34,591 bases of DNA, taken from positions 1 through 34,591 of the IMG/VR virus record IMGVR_UViG_3300046167_000083; one strand, 5' to 3'. The DNA is from a virus. Both the position numbers and the translations under genes were made by a program. Shown here one piece after another: positions 7,090 through 11,313 of this stretch (positions within the stretch are counted from its first letter, which is position 1; each line of letters starts with the position of its first letter). The notes beneath the pieces were generated by a model. That model saw nothing but the letters and a program-made list of their open reading frames with translations. It made no database searches and was not told where the DNA came from.

Positions 7090-7440
7090 TAGTACAACCA
7101 AAGCACTGGAGTAGTACCCCTAGTGTCCACATGTACAAACGTATCAGCAATGCCCACACCAGTAAAACCAAGGTTCAAAGCATTAGCCACAATAGTGTAG
7201 CGGTGGGCGGCATTTGTTATTTTTATGTCAGCCGCAATCCCCTGTGCATGTGTTCCCGGCACTTCCTTTTTTCTTTCAATAGGGTGCTGAGTTGGATGAC
7301 GGTAACCACTCGTCACCTCAAAGGGGAAAGCCACACGCACCCCGCAATTGGTCTAACTTCTCTAGGAACTCTTGTTCCATATTGTTAGTACCAGTGACCT
7401 GACAATCGAATTCTTCTCTAGTAAAATGCTTAAGAGTCAT
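7089..7440 (-). CDS. M15-family peptidase (endolysin) split by a +1 frameshift
   Basis: Lysis enzyme cutting peptidoglycan cross-links. The natural start is the ATG at 7440, giving MTLKHFTREEFDCQVTG and on to LRGACGFPL, then TGA at 7320-7318. The next frame (7340 to 7089) continues with FPFEVTSGYRHPTQHPIE, GTHAQGIAADI and TFVHVDTR, ending WLY. The two halves together make a normal M15 protein of about 116 residues with zinc ligands H and D in THAQGIAAD and H in FVHVD. One extra C in a CCCC run (7323-7326) causes the shift. The site reads CCC CTT TGA, like the RF2 recoding site. It could be programmed, a mutation, or a sequencing indel. The gene overlaps its upstream neighbour by 11 nt. Confidence 0.8.
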
Positions 7441-7816
7441 CTTCTACTACTTCTCCTTCGATTATATCAGGAGTAGACACTTCAGCAGTGCCTACGCCAC
7501 TAATGTTGATCTGTATAGCGTTTCTACCGTTGTCTTTGACTACGTCCTTTTCAAAGGCACCCACTGGTAGTATACGGTCCATCACAAGTTTCCAAGCAGC
7601 AGCTTGATTCTTATGGTCATGGTCCAAAGCAGCATCAAAGATCGTCTCTAGGACCTTGCGTGACTTTGGACTAGCCAGCATACGAGCCTTGTACTCATTA
7701 ATTATCGCTGCGTCACCCTTTGGTCGGCCTACTACACCCTTGTTACCGGGCTTTACAGCAGCTACTTCAGACTTCCGGGGTCTGCCACGACCTCTTTTTT
7801 TAACAACGTCGGTCAT
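7430..7816 (-). CDS. AT-hook DNA-binding protein, candidate small terminase
   Basis: A 128-residue protein and the first gene of the late arm. It starts MTDVVKKRGRGRPRKSE, where GRGRPRK is a classical AT-hook; a second GRPKGD occurs near residue 31. A helical core follows (AIINEYKARMLASPKSRKV, then IFDAALDHDHKNQAAAWKLV), and the tail is acidic (PDIIEGEVVEDDS). This layout suits a small terminase subunit that recognises phage DNA and contacts TerL; its position two genes upstream of TerL supports that. A DNA-binding regulator is the alternative. The sigma-70 promoter at 7845-7873 should start transcription about 20 nt before its ATG. Confidence 0.6.
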   Translation of the reverse strand: MTDVVKKRGRGRPRKSEVAAVKPGNKGVVGRPKGDAAIINEYKARMLASPKSRKVLETIFDAALDHDHKNQAAAWKLVMDRILPVGAFEKDVVKDNGRNAIQINISGVGTAEVSTPDIIEGEVVEDDS

Positions 7817-7844
7817 AACATAAATTATCCCTGATTACAACAAT

Positions 7845-7873
7845 AGTATACCATAAGTTTACACGAAAGTCAA
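7845..7873 (-). promoter_or_regulatory. Sigma-70 promoter for the late (structural) arm
   Basis: On the minus strand TTGACT (7873-7868), a 17-bp spacer and TATACT (7850-7845) form a strong housekeeping-type promoter. Transcription would start near 7838, about 20 nt before the first late ATG at 7816. It is the only strong minus-strand promoter seen in the control region. Confidence 0.75.
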
Positions 7874-7916
7874 GCTATTTTAGAGGTAAAAGCAGTAGAA
7901 GTACAAACATGAGTAT

Positions 7917-7929
7917 AATCAACGGCTTA
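7917..7929 (+). promoter_or_regulatory. IHF-like binding site
   Basis: AATCAACGGCTTA fits the IHF consensus WATCAANNNNTTR at every defined position. IHF bends DNA and often assists sigma-54 promoters by bringing distant activators close. Here it is about 165 bp upstream of the first -24 box and about 45 bp upstream of the late promoter, so either could be its target. A chance match in 540 bp is roughly a 1-2% event by my estimate. Confidence 0.4.
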
Positions 7930-7944
7930 CACAAGTTTAATTTA

Positions 7945-7968
7945 GGGGTAATTTTCCTAATTTTACCC
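7945..7968. promoter_or_regulatory. Dyad GGGTAA-N11-TTACCC, candidate activator or operator site
   Basis: An inverted repeat of 6 bp per arm with an 11-bp AT-rich centre, so the arms lie about 1.6 helical turns apart. It is about 145 bp upstream of the first sigma-54 site, within the usual range for an enhancer of a bacterial enhancer-binding protein, and about 75 bp upstream of the late -35 box. The protein that would bind it is unknown. Confidence 0.4.
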
Positions 7969-8090
7969 TATTTTGTGTCTAGGTAGCTACTACAAAAGTC
8001 TAACACATGTCAACCCCTCCCCCGCCCCAAGTTTCTACGCGGGTTTCAGCAAAAGTTGACACAAGGCACGGCCTATGGTAGCGACCAGAG

Positions 8091-8108
8091 TTGGCACGGG
8101 TATTGCAT
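8091..8108 (+). promoter_or_regulatory. Sigma-54 (RpoN) promoter, copy 1
   Basis: TTGGCACGGGTATTGCAT matches the known -24/-12 consensus TGGCACG-N4-TTGCA exactly, with GG at 8093-8094, ten bases, then GC at 8105-8106. The predicted start is near 8118, inside copy 2, so copies 1 and 2 could not be occupied together. A degenerate copy lacking the -12 GC (AAGGCACGGCCTATGGTA, 8063-8080) lies just upstream. Confidence 0.75.
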
Positions 8109-8116
8109 GGGGCAAC

Positions 8117-8134
8117 TTGGCATGGGATTTGCAT
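8117..8134 (+). promoter_or_regulatory. Sigma-54 (RpoN) promoter, copy 2
   Basis: TTGGCATGGGATTTGCAT has GG at 8119-8120, ten bases, then GC at 8131-8132. It differs from the consensus only by T for C in the -24 box. The predicted start is near 8144. Confidence 0.7.
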
Positions 8135-8193
8135 GGGTTGACAAGTGCGTGGGCTTATGTTGGTCCCTCTGGTCACAACCTGAGCTGATAAAG

Positions 8194-8210
8194 TTGGCAC
8201 GGGTTTTGCT
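8194..8210 (+). promoter_or_regulatory. Sigma-54 (RpoN) promoter, copy 3
   Basis: TTGGCACGGGTTTTGCT has GG at 8196-8197, ten bases, then GC at 8208-8209, again matching the consensus. The predicted start is near 8221, about 155 nt before the first early gene. It is the copy nearest the genes. Confidence 0.75.
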
Positions 8211-8280
8211 ACGCGAGCTATTTATTACACGCGCACACGCGATTAGCATGGAACAACCAACGCAGTCAATAGTCCAAACG

Positions 8281-8301
8281 TGTGAATATTTACGCTTCAC
8301 A
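8281..8301. promoter_or_regulatory. Inverted repeat TGTGAA-N9-TTCACA in the early leader
   Basis: A perfect 6-bp inverted repeat with a 9-bp spacer lies downstream of all three sigma-54 sites, so it would be in the early mRNA leader. It resembles a CRP site in its half-sites, but the spacing (N11 between TGTGA and TCACA instead of N6) is wrong for CRP. It may be an operator for another regulator or a leader hairpin. Confidence 0.35.
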
Positions 8302-8361
8302 TCTGGGTCGACCTATGGTTTCATACACACATGGCGACGGGGGACAGAAGCCACCCCTAAA

Positions 8362-8376
8362 TGAGAATCATTATCA
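8362..8376. promoter_or_regulatory. Fur-box-like palindrome at the first early gene
   Basis: TGAGAATCATTATCA is a 7-1-7 inverted repeat matching the Fur core TGATAATNATTATCA at all but one position; the flanking A and T extend the symmetry. The iron-loaded Fur repressor recognises this pattern in many proteobacteria. It covers one candidate start (8361) and touches the next (8376), so a bound protein would block transcription into the early genes. Another palindrome-binding regulator is possible. Confidence 0.5.
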
Positions 8377-8696
8377 TGACTAAGCAGATCAACTACGGAA
8401 TGCACGAGCAACTAGAGAACAGCCACCGCACACTATCGGACGCTGTCACCATGTACGCCATCTACTACAGCGACTGGACAGAAAACCTTAACGAGCTGTC
8501 GGAGTACTACGCATCGGACGAATGGAAAGACAGTTTTGACCAGCGAAGCGAGAAGCATCTGGAGCTGGTCCGTCGTCGCAACCACACGATCCGTGAGATT
8601 CAGGAAATCGGGGCACAGCTCCGGTCCATTGGTCTAGACGTTGACCTTTGCGAGTGGGCAACTGTAGACGATTACTATATTGACGACGCGGCATAG
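8376..8696 (+). CDS. First early protein, unknown function
   Basis: I prefer the ATG at 8376 (MTKQINYGMHEQLENSHRTL), giving 106 residues; an in-frame ATG at 8361 would add MRIII. Neither start has a clear ribosome site. The product is helical and charged, with Tyr/Trp-rich stretches (MYAIYYSDWTENLNELSEYY) and an Arg-rich helix (ELVRRRNHTIREIQEIGAQL), ending acidic. No family is recognised. It is the first gene after the sigma-54 sites, a usual position for host-takeover proteins, but that is inference. A structured RNA element follows its stop codon. Confidence 0.7.
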   Translation: MTKQINYGMHEQLENSHRTLSDAVTMYAIYYSDWTENLNELSEYYASDEWKDSFDQRSEKHLELVRRRNHTIREIQEIGAQLRSIGLDVDLCEWATVDDYYIDDAA

Positions 8697-8698
8697 GA

Positions 8699-8746
8699 GT
8701 TGACTAATCGCAGGGGATTCGCTAGAGTCCTCTGCAGTGAGTCAAC
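8699..8746 (+). ncRNA. Structured RNA element between early genes 1 and 2
   Basis: In the transcript, GUUGACU (8699-8705) pairs with AGUCAAC (8740-8746). Inside, after a 4x4 internal loop, GCAGGGGA (8710-8717) pairs with UCCUCUGC (8728-8735) through one G-U wobble, leaving a 10-nt loop. A 7-bp stem, symmetric internal loop and 8-bp stem resemble the RNase III processing sites between T7 early genes. No U-tract follows, so it is not a terminator. Confidence 0.5.
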
Positions 8747-8773
8747 ACACGAGCCACTGGAGGGCTTAAGACC

Positions 8774-9013
8774 ATGCAACTACGACCATTAGGTAGCAAC
8801 AAGACAGAGGTAGAATTCACCGACGGAACCACTGTGTTCTTCAGTTATGAGACACCAGTAGCACTACAGACGGCAGAGGGTCACTACTTCAAAACAGAGG
8901 ACTTCTGGAGCGTCACCACGTCGAAACATATCAACCAGTGGCTGAAGTCCAGAGGTGCGGACTACTGCGACACACTGACACAGGACAGCATAAACTCGAG
9001 GGCTACAGTATGA
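8774..9013 (+). CDS. Small early protein, 79 residues
   Basis: It starts at the ATG at 8774 (MQLRPLGSNKTEVEFTDGTT); GGAGGG lies about 9 nt upstream. The first 45 residues look beta-stranded (VEFTDGTTVFFSYETPVALQ), followed by DFWSVTTSKHINQWLKSRG. I recall the pattern T-S/T-KHIN-WL in small proteins of marine phages with no assigned role. The stop overlaps the next start as ATGA. Expression probably depends on the upstream early promoters and processing at the 8699-8746 structure. Confidence 0.75.
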   Translation: MQLRPLGSNKTEVEFTDGTTVFFSYETPVALQTAEGHYFKTEDFWSVTTSKHINQWLKSRGADYCDTLTQDSINSRATV

Positions 9014-9234
9014 ACTTCGGACGCTATACAATCTGGTACAACCACGAGGACCACGTCTGGGACATCTACGACAGCCGGAAGGGCTTCGTGTACCCAGAGT
9101 ACACCATCAACAACTACTCACGACTTCTCTGCGGGTTGAGAGACAAACTAGGATTCCTAGACACTGACAAGAACCACCGGAGGTTTTGGCGTGTGATGCG
9201 ATGGTGGGACCGACTACGACACGGGAGGCGCTAG
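9010..9234 (+). CDS. Small early protein, 74 residues
   Basis: I use the ATG at 9010, which overlaps the previous stop (ATGA), not the further upstream alternative at 8938 that would overlap the previous gene extensively. The product starts MNFGRYTIWYNHEDHVWDIY and ends in an Arg/Trp-rich basic tail (RRFWRVMRWWDRLRHGRR). It is rich in aromatic residues with no membrane segment. The basic tail suggests binding to nucleic acid or an acidic partner. No family is recognised. Confidence 0.7.
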   Translation: MNFGRYTIWYNHEDHVWDIYDSRKGFVYPEYTINNYSRLLCGLRDKLGFLDTDKNHRRFWRVMRWWDRLRHGRR

Positions 9235-9236
9235 AC

Positions 9237-9413
9237 ATGAAACACACGTACCAAGTTATCATGACCAAGGTATATGAGGTTAAAGTAGAAGCAGAGTCCA
9301 GAGAACAAGCGGAGGAGATATTCGACAACTTTGGAGACTGGGAAGAACTACTGAGGGTCCACACGCTGGACGTAGAGCCTGCGGACTACCTCACACTACG
9401 AGAGGAGGACTAG
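9237..9413 (+). CDS. DpnD/PcfM-like small protein, copy 1
   Basis: It starts at the ATG at 9237, preceded by GGGAGG; the longer frame from 9186 lies inside the preceding gene. The 58-residue product (MKHTYQVIMTKVYEVKVEAE, then SREQAEEIFDN) has a strand-strand-helix pattern like the DpnD/PcfM small-protein family, whose function is unclear. A second protein with the same pattern is encoded at 10643-10816, suggesting duplication or shared ancestry. The acidic C-terminus ends LTLREED. Confidence 0.65.
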   Translation: MKHTYQVIMTKVYEVKVEAESREQAEEIFDNFGDWEELLRVHTLDVEPADYLTLREED

Positions 9414-9416
9414 GAC

Positions 9417-9551
9417 ATGGGCGAGGTATACGAGTGCACAGAGTGTGGCGAGTGGTACAGGAACGAGAGCCACGTGCTACACCTAGACACGATGGGAGAG
9501 CACGTTTGTATTTACTGTGCTGAAGATTTAGGACTATTTGAGGAGGACTAG
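9417..9551 (+). CDS. Zinc-ribbon micro-protein, 44 residues
   Basis: ATG at 9417 to TAG at 9551, 3 nt after the previous stop. The product contains CTEC at residues 7-10 and CIYC at 31-34, a two-knuckle zinc ribbon, with His residues between (SHVLHLDTMGEH). The ribosome site GAGGAGG overlaps the end of the previous gene. Such tiny zinc proteins in phage early regions often bind host proteins or nucleic acid. No specific function can be assigned. Confidence 0.65.
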   Translation: MGEVYECTECGEWYRNESHVLHLDTMGEHVCIYCAEDLGLFEED

Positions 9552-9555
9552 AGAC

Positions 9556-9657
9556 ATGTACGAGAACTGGCAACCATTTTGGGACGTATTGTTGTTACTG
9601 GCGGCATCTGGTATAATCACCCTCTGGCTATACATCAAAGGAGATCCAGACGAATGA
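9556..9657 (+). CDS. Single-pass membrane micro-protein, 33 residues
   Basis: ATG at 9556 to TGA at 9657. After a short polar start (MYENWQPFWD), residues 11-27 form one hydrophobic segment (VLLLLAASGIITLWLYI), followed by a charged tail KGDPDE. GAGGAGG lies about 9 nt upstream. The stop overlaps the next start as ATGA, pairing it with another membrane micro-protein. An early membrane role such as excluding other phages is possible but inferred. Confidence 0.55.
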   Translation: MYENWQPFWDVLLLLAASGIITLWLYIKGDPDE

Positions 9658-9785
9658 ACTACATTGTTGGGGCCTTAGGCCTTCTAATGATGCCTTTCCT
9701 GTTGCCTGTGGTGGCCCTTGCCGCCCTAGTGCTAACAGTGAGTGCAACACTTAAAGCCAACACAGGAGACACAGACAATGATTAG
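9654..9785 (+). CDS. Membrane micro-protein, 43 residues
   Basis: It starts at the ATG at 9654 within the previous stop (ATGA); the upstream alternative at 9579 would overlap that gene fully. Residues 3-33 are almost entirely hydrophobic (IVGALGLLMMPFLLPVVALA and onward), enough for one long or two short membrane passes. The tail is polar (KANTGDTDND). Its overlap with the 33-residue gene suggests joint synthesis and perhaps a complex. Confidence 0.55.
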   Translation: MNYIVGALGLLMMPFLLPVVALAALVLTVSATLKANTGDTDND

Positions 9786-9939
9786 AGAATCATGGGAAGA
9801 AGCGCACGACTACTACTACGACCAACTAGAAGCTGAGGACTACGAAGGCCTTGACGATATTGAGGAGTGGAAGGAGGAGGAGCAAAAGATCATCGACGAG
9901 CTTATACAACGGATGCAAGGGGCTTACAATGACATTTGA
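9778..9939 (+). CDS. Acidic helical micro-protein, 53 residues
   Basis: It starts at the ATG at 9778, overlapping the previous gene by 8 nt, with AGGAGA upstream. The product (MIRESWEEAHDYYYDQLEAE, then IEEWKEEEQKIIDELIQRMQ) is a very acidic, almost fully helical protein with heptad-like spacing. Small acidic phage proteins of this kind can mimic DNA or bind basic host factors, but nothing here proves that. Its last 11 nt overlap the next gene. Confidence 0.6.
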   Translation: MIRESWEEAHDYYYDQLEAEDYEGLDDIEEWKEEEQKIIDELIQRMQGAYNDI

Positions 9940-10153
9940 GGAATACGAGAGGGGTTACTATGACGGGGACTCTGGAGGCCTACCAGAGCCTCCCAGAGAC
10001 CCAGAGGAGCAAGCCATGATCGAACACATAGTCGAGTTTGAAACTGAGATGTTCCGCTTGGACTGCCAACGTAAATACTCTAGGCTCAACGCTAGACATT
10101 TACAAAAGATGATGATTGAGATACATGGGGAGGACTGGAGAGATGCGCTGTAA
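9929..10153 (+). CDS. Small early protein, 74 residues
   Basis: It starts at the ATG at 9929 (MTFEEYERGYYDGDSGGLPE), with GCAAGGGG about 8 nt upstream. The N-terminal half is acidic and Gly/Pro-rich; the C-terminal half is helical (MIEHIVEFETEMFRLDCQRK, then LNARHLQKMMIEIHGEDW). No family is recognised. It overlaps both neighbours (11 nt each), in line with the tightly coupled early operon. Confidence 0.65.
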   Translation: MTFEEYERGYYDGDSGGLPEPPRDPEEQAMIEHIVEFETEMFRLDCQRKYSRLNARHLQKMMIEIHGEDWRDAL

Positions 10154-10334
10154 AGCCTGTAATAGAATACTAGAGGAATCAGAATTGACTAAAAAGGATG
10201 CACATGGTAACTTTCTTGATATTTGCGGTATTTGCCTTTCTGCTAGTGCTAGCGCAGGAGTAGACTCAGAAACTATGGAATATTACCAATATGAGATATT
10301 TACAGAAGACGAAAACTATGATACCCTCTACTAA
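10143..10334 (+). CDS. CxxC zinc-ribbon protein, 63 residues
   Basis: It starts at the ATG at 10143, right after GGAGAG and inside the end of the previous gene. The product has CKAC at residues 3-6 and CGIC at about 28-31, a compact zinc ribbon resembling the recycling-type CxxC...CxxC fold, then a Ser/Ala stretch and an acidic Tyr-rich tail (YYQYEIFTEDENYDTLY). It is the second small zinc ribbon in this operon. The function is unknown. Confidence 0.65.
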   Translation: MRCKACNRILEESELTKKDAHGNFLDICGICLSASASAGVDSETMEYYQYEIFTEDENYDTLY

Positions 10335-10394
10335 GGTATACTTAGGTATATATACTAAAGAAGAAGCAGTAGTAGTTACTACAGGAGTAAACTT
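10335..10394 (+). promoter_or_regulatory. AT-rich intergenic spacer with a small palindrome
   Basis: This 60-nt gap holds two GGTATA repeats (10335-10350) leading into TATATACT, and a near-palindrome GTAGTA-GT-TACTAC (10369-10382) just before the ribosome site of the next gene. The TATACT at 10351 could be a -10 box, but no -35 box is visible at the right distance. It may be a weak promoter or an operator. Confidence 0.3.
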
Positions 10395-10646
10395 ATGTTT
10401 ATAGACGAGAAATCAATCTATGTTGTCGATGGGGGTGACTACTCCGTCTACTGCCTAGGCTACACACAAGCCCGCACAGTGACCAATGACATCATGAAGG
10501 CCGACCCTTGGGGTGGTATTCCGTTTGTCCTACGTAAGGACCTAGAGCTGTCCTTGGATGACCGTGGGAATGTAGTCATGACCAAGTCCACACTGGACAA
10601 GATCTTGTTCTTAGCCAGTGACGAACTACCGGAGGGTGAACAATGA
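10395..10646 (+). CDS. Small early protein, 83 residues
   Basis: It starts at the ATG at 10395 with AGGAG 8 nt upstream (MFIDEKSIYVVDGGDYSVYC). The body contains WGGIPFVLRKDLELSLDD and VVMTKSTLDKILFLASDE. It is mixed alpha/beta and soluble, with one cysteine and an acidic C-terminus. No recognised family. It is the first gene after a 60-nt spacer, so it may open a sub-operon. Its stop overlaps the next start as ATGA. Confidence 0.7.
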   Translation: MFIDEKSIYVVDGGDYSVYCLGYTQARTVTNDIMKADPWGGIPFVLRKDLELSLDDRGNVVMTKSTLDKILFLASDELPEGEQ

Positions 10647-10816
10647 ATACATACTGTATTAAGACTATTGAAACAGTAGAGCACGTTTATCGTGTAGTTG
10701 CAGAGACAGAAGAAAAGGCTCTGGCACTGCTAAAAACAGAAATTTACGACTCAGAGTACAACTTTATAGACGAAGAATTCCAAAGCATTGAAGTAGAAGT
10801 GCAAGGCGAGGGATGA
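10643..10816 (+). CDS. DpnD/PcfM-like small protein, copy 2
   Basis: ATG at 10643 (within ATGA) to TGA at 10816, 57 residues. MNTYCIKTIETVEHVYRVVA then ETEEKALALL repeats the strand-strand-helix layout of the 9237-9413 protein (strand ending V-V/E-A-E, then helix EEKA/REQA). The two share the pattern more than the sequence. The preceding GGAGGG is a good ribosome site. The function is unknown; two copies in one operon suggest a family expanded by the phage. Confidence 0.65.
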   Translation: MNTYCIKTIETVEHVYRVVAETEEKALALLKTEIYDSEYNFIDEEFQSIEVEVQGEG

Positions 10817-11097
10817 ACATGAAACAACCAGAGAACGGCCACACGAAGCACTTTGGCAACGACGGACCCATAGGCAACGACGCTGAAATCATTGTGTACT
10901 ATGAGGAACGAGGGCCAGCAGAGCCAGTCCTACGTATACCCTTTTGGTACTGCAAGGACGAACTGGGGATGCACGAGCACTTCGAGGAGTCAGTACGCAG
11001 GACAGCCAAGGCACTCGCAGAGTCCTACACGTACTGGCCCGACGGGTACGTCCATGTGCAGACAATCATTAATCAGGAGTACGTAAACATAATATGA
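10813..11097 (+). CDS. Small early protein, 94 residues
   Basis: It starts at the ATG at 10813 within the previous stop, or at the next in-frame ATG at 10819. The ribosome site GGCGAGGG lies immediately upstream. The product includes EIIVYYEERGPAEPVLRIPF, then WYCKDELGMHEHFEESVRRT, and ends with aromatic-rich sequence. It looks like a soluble alpha/beta protein. I recognise no family. Its stop codon overlaps the start of the 50-residue membrane protein. Confidence 0.65.
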   Translation: MNMKQPENGHTKHFGNDGPIGNDAEIIVYYEERGPAEPVLRIPFWYCKDELGMHEHFEESVRRTAKALAESYTYWPDGYVHVQTIINQEYVNII

Positions 11098-11246
11098 TGA
11101 CGGAACAGCAGTTAGAGCAATGGATACGGGACAACCCGTGGAAAGCCAATGTGATCTGTCCTGCTGGGGGTATAGGGTTTATGATGTTCATTATGTACAC
11201 TTGCATACAACTCATAGATTCTTTTTTGACAGGTAAATTCATTTAG
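11094..11246 (+). CDS. Membrane micro-protein, 50 residues
   Basis: ATG at 11094 (or 11097) to TAG at 11246. The polar N-terminus (MMTEQQLEQWIRDNPWKANV) is followed by one hydrophobic segment at about residues 20-44 (ICPAGGIGFMMFIMYTCIQL) and a short basic end. It is the last gene before the replication block. The -35 box of the next promoter (11226-11231) lies inside it, so that promoter also constrains its 3' end. This is the third small early membrane protein. Confidence 0.55.
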   Translation: MMTEQQLEQWIRDNPWKANVICPAGGIGFMMFIMYTCIQLIDSFLTGKFI

Positions 11247-11254
11247 TGTATACT
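11226..11254 (+). promoter_or_regulatory. Sigma-70 promoter for the replication block
   Basis: TTGACA (11226-11231), a 17-bp spacer, then TATACT (11249-11254) differ from the housekeeping consensus at one position. The predicted start is near 11261, giving a 53-nt leader before the ssDNA-binding protein gene. It should drive replication genes independently of the sigma-54-type early promoters. Confidence 0.8.
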
Positions 11255-11262
11255 ATTAGTAT

Positions 11263-11283
11263 GTCTTGGGAAACTTCCAAGAC
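11263..11283 (+). ncRNA. 5' leader hairpin of the replication transcript
   Basis: GTCTTGG (11263-11269) pairs perfectly with CCAAGAC (11277-11283) around a 7-nt loop. The stem starts about 2 nt after the predicted transcription start, a place where hairpins protect mRNA 5' ends from decay. It ends 30 nt before the ssDNA-binding protein ATG, so it leaves the ribosome site free. Confidence 0.5.
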
Positions 11284-11313
11284 TAAACCAAAGCAACCAA
11301 CGGAGATTATTCC

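Larger units (their letters stand above)
7817..8360. other. Divergent control region, no convincing gene
   Basis: The only gene-free stretch over 300 nt. From left to right it holds the late sigma-70 promoter (minus strand), an IHF-like site, a GGGTAA/TTACCC dyad, an 8-bp palindrome GTAGCTAC (7983-7990), a C-rich tract (about 8014-8028), a degenerate and then three strong sigma-54-type promoters pointing right, and a TGTGAA/TTCACA inverted repeat. The Fur-like palindrome lies just past its right end. Open frames here (8000-8200, 8056-8364 and 8073-8300) lack ribosome sites and protein-like composition. It is also the natural place for a replication origin, though I see no iterons or DnaA-box array. 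Confidence 0.75.

Noticed and set aside
7089-7340. The second lysin frame as an independent 83-residue gene from GTG at 7340
   Set aside because: There is no ribosome site, and the N-terminal family region lies in the preceding frame, so a split gene is the better reading.
7985-8013. Minus-strand TTGACA at 8013-8008 as a second late promoter
   Set aside because: No acceptable -10 box at 16-18 bp.
8056-8084. Plus-strand TTGACA at 8056-8061 (and another at 8138) as a sigma-70 early promoter
   Set aside because: At 16-18 bp spacing the -10 candidates (such as TAGCGA) are poor; the sigma-54-type motifs fit far better.
8281-8301. CRP site
   Set aside because: Half-sites look right, but the spacing is 11 instead of 6, so CRP binding is unlikely; kept only as an unnamed inverted repeat.
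8000-8364. Open frames inside the control region (66, 75 and 102 residues)
   Set aside because: No ribosome sites, they overlap each other on both strands, and they coincide with promoter motifs.
8938-9009. Longer N-terminus for the 74-residue early gene
   Set aside because: It would overlap the previous gene by 76 nt, while ATG at 9010 gives the standard ATGA coupling used throughout this operon.
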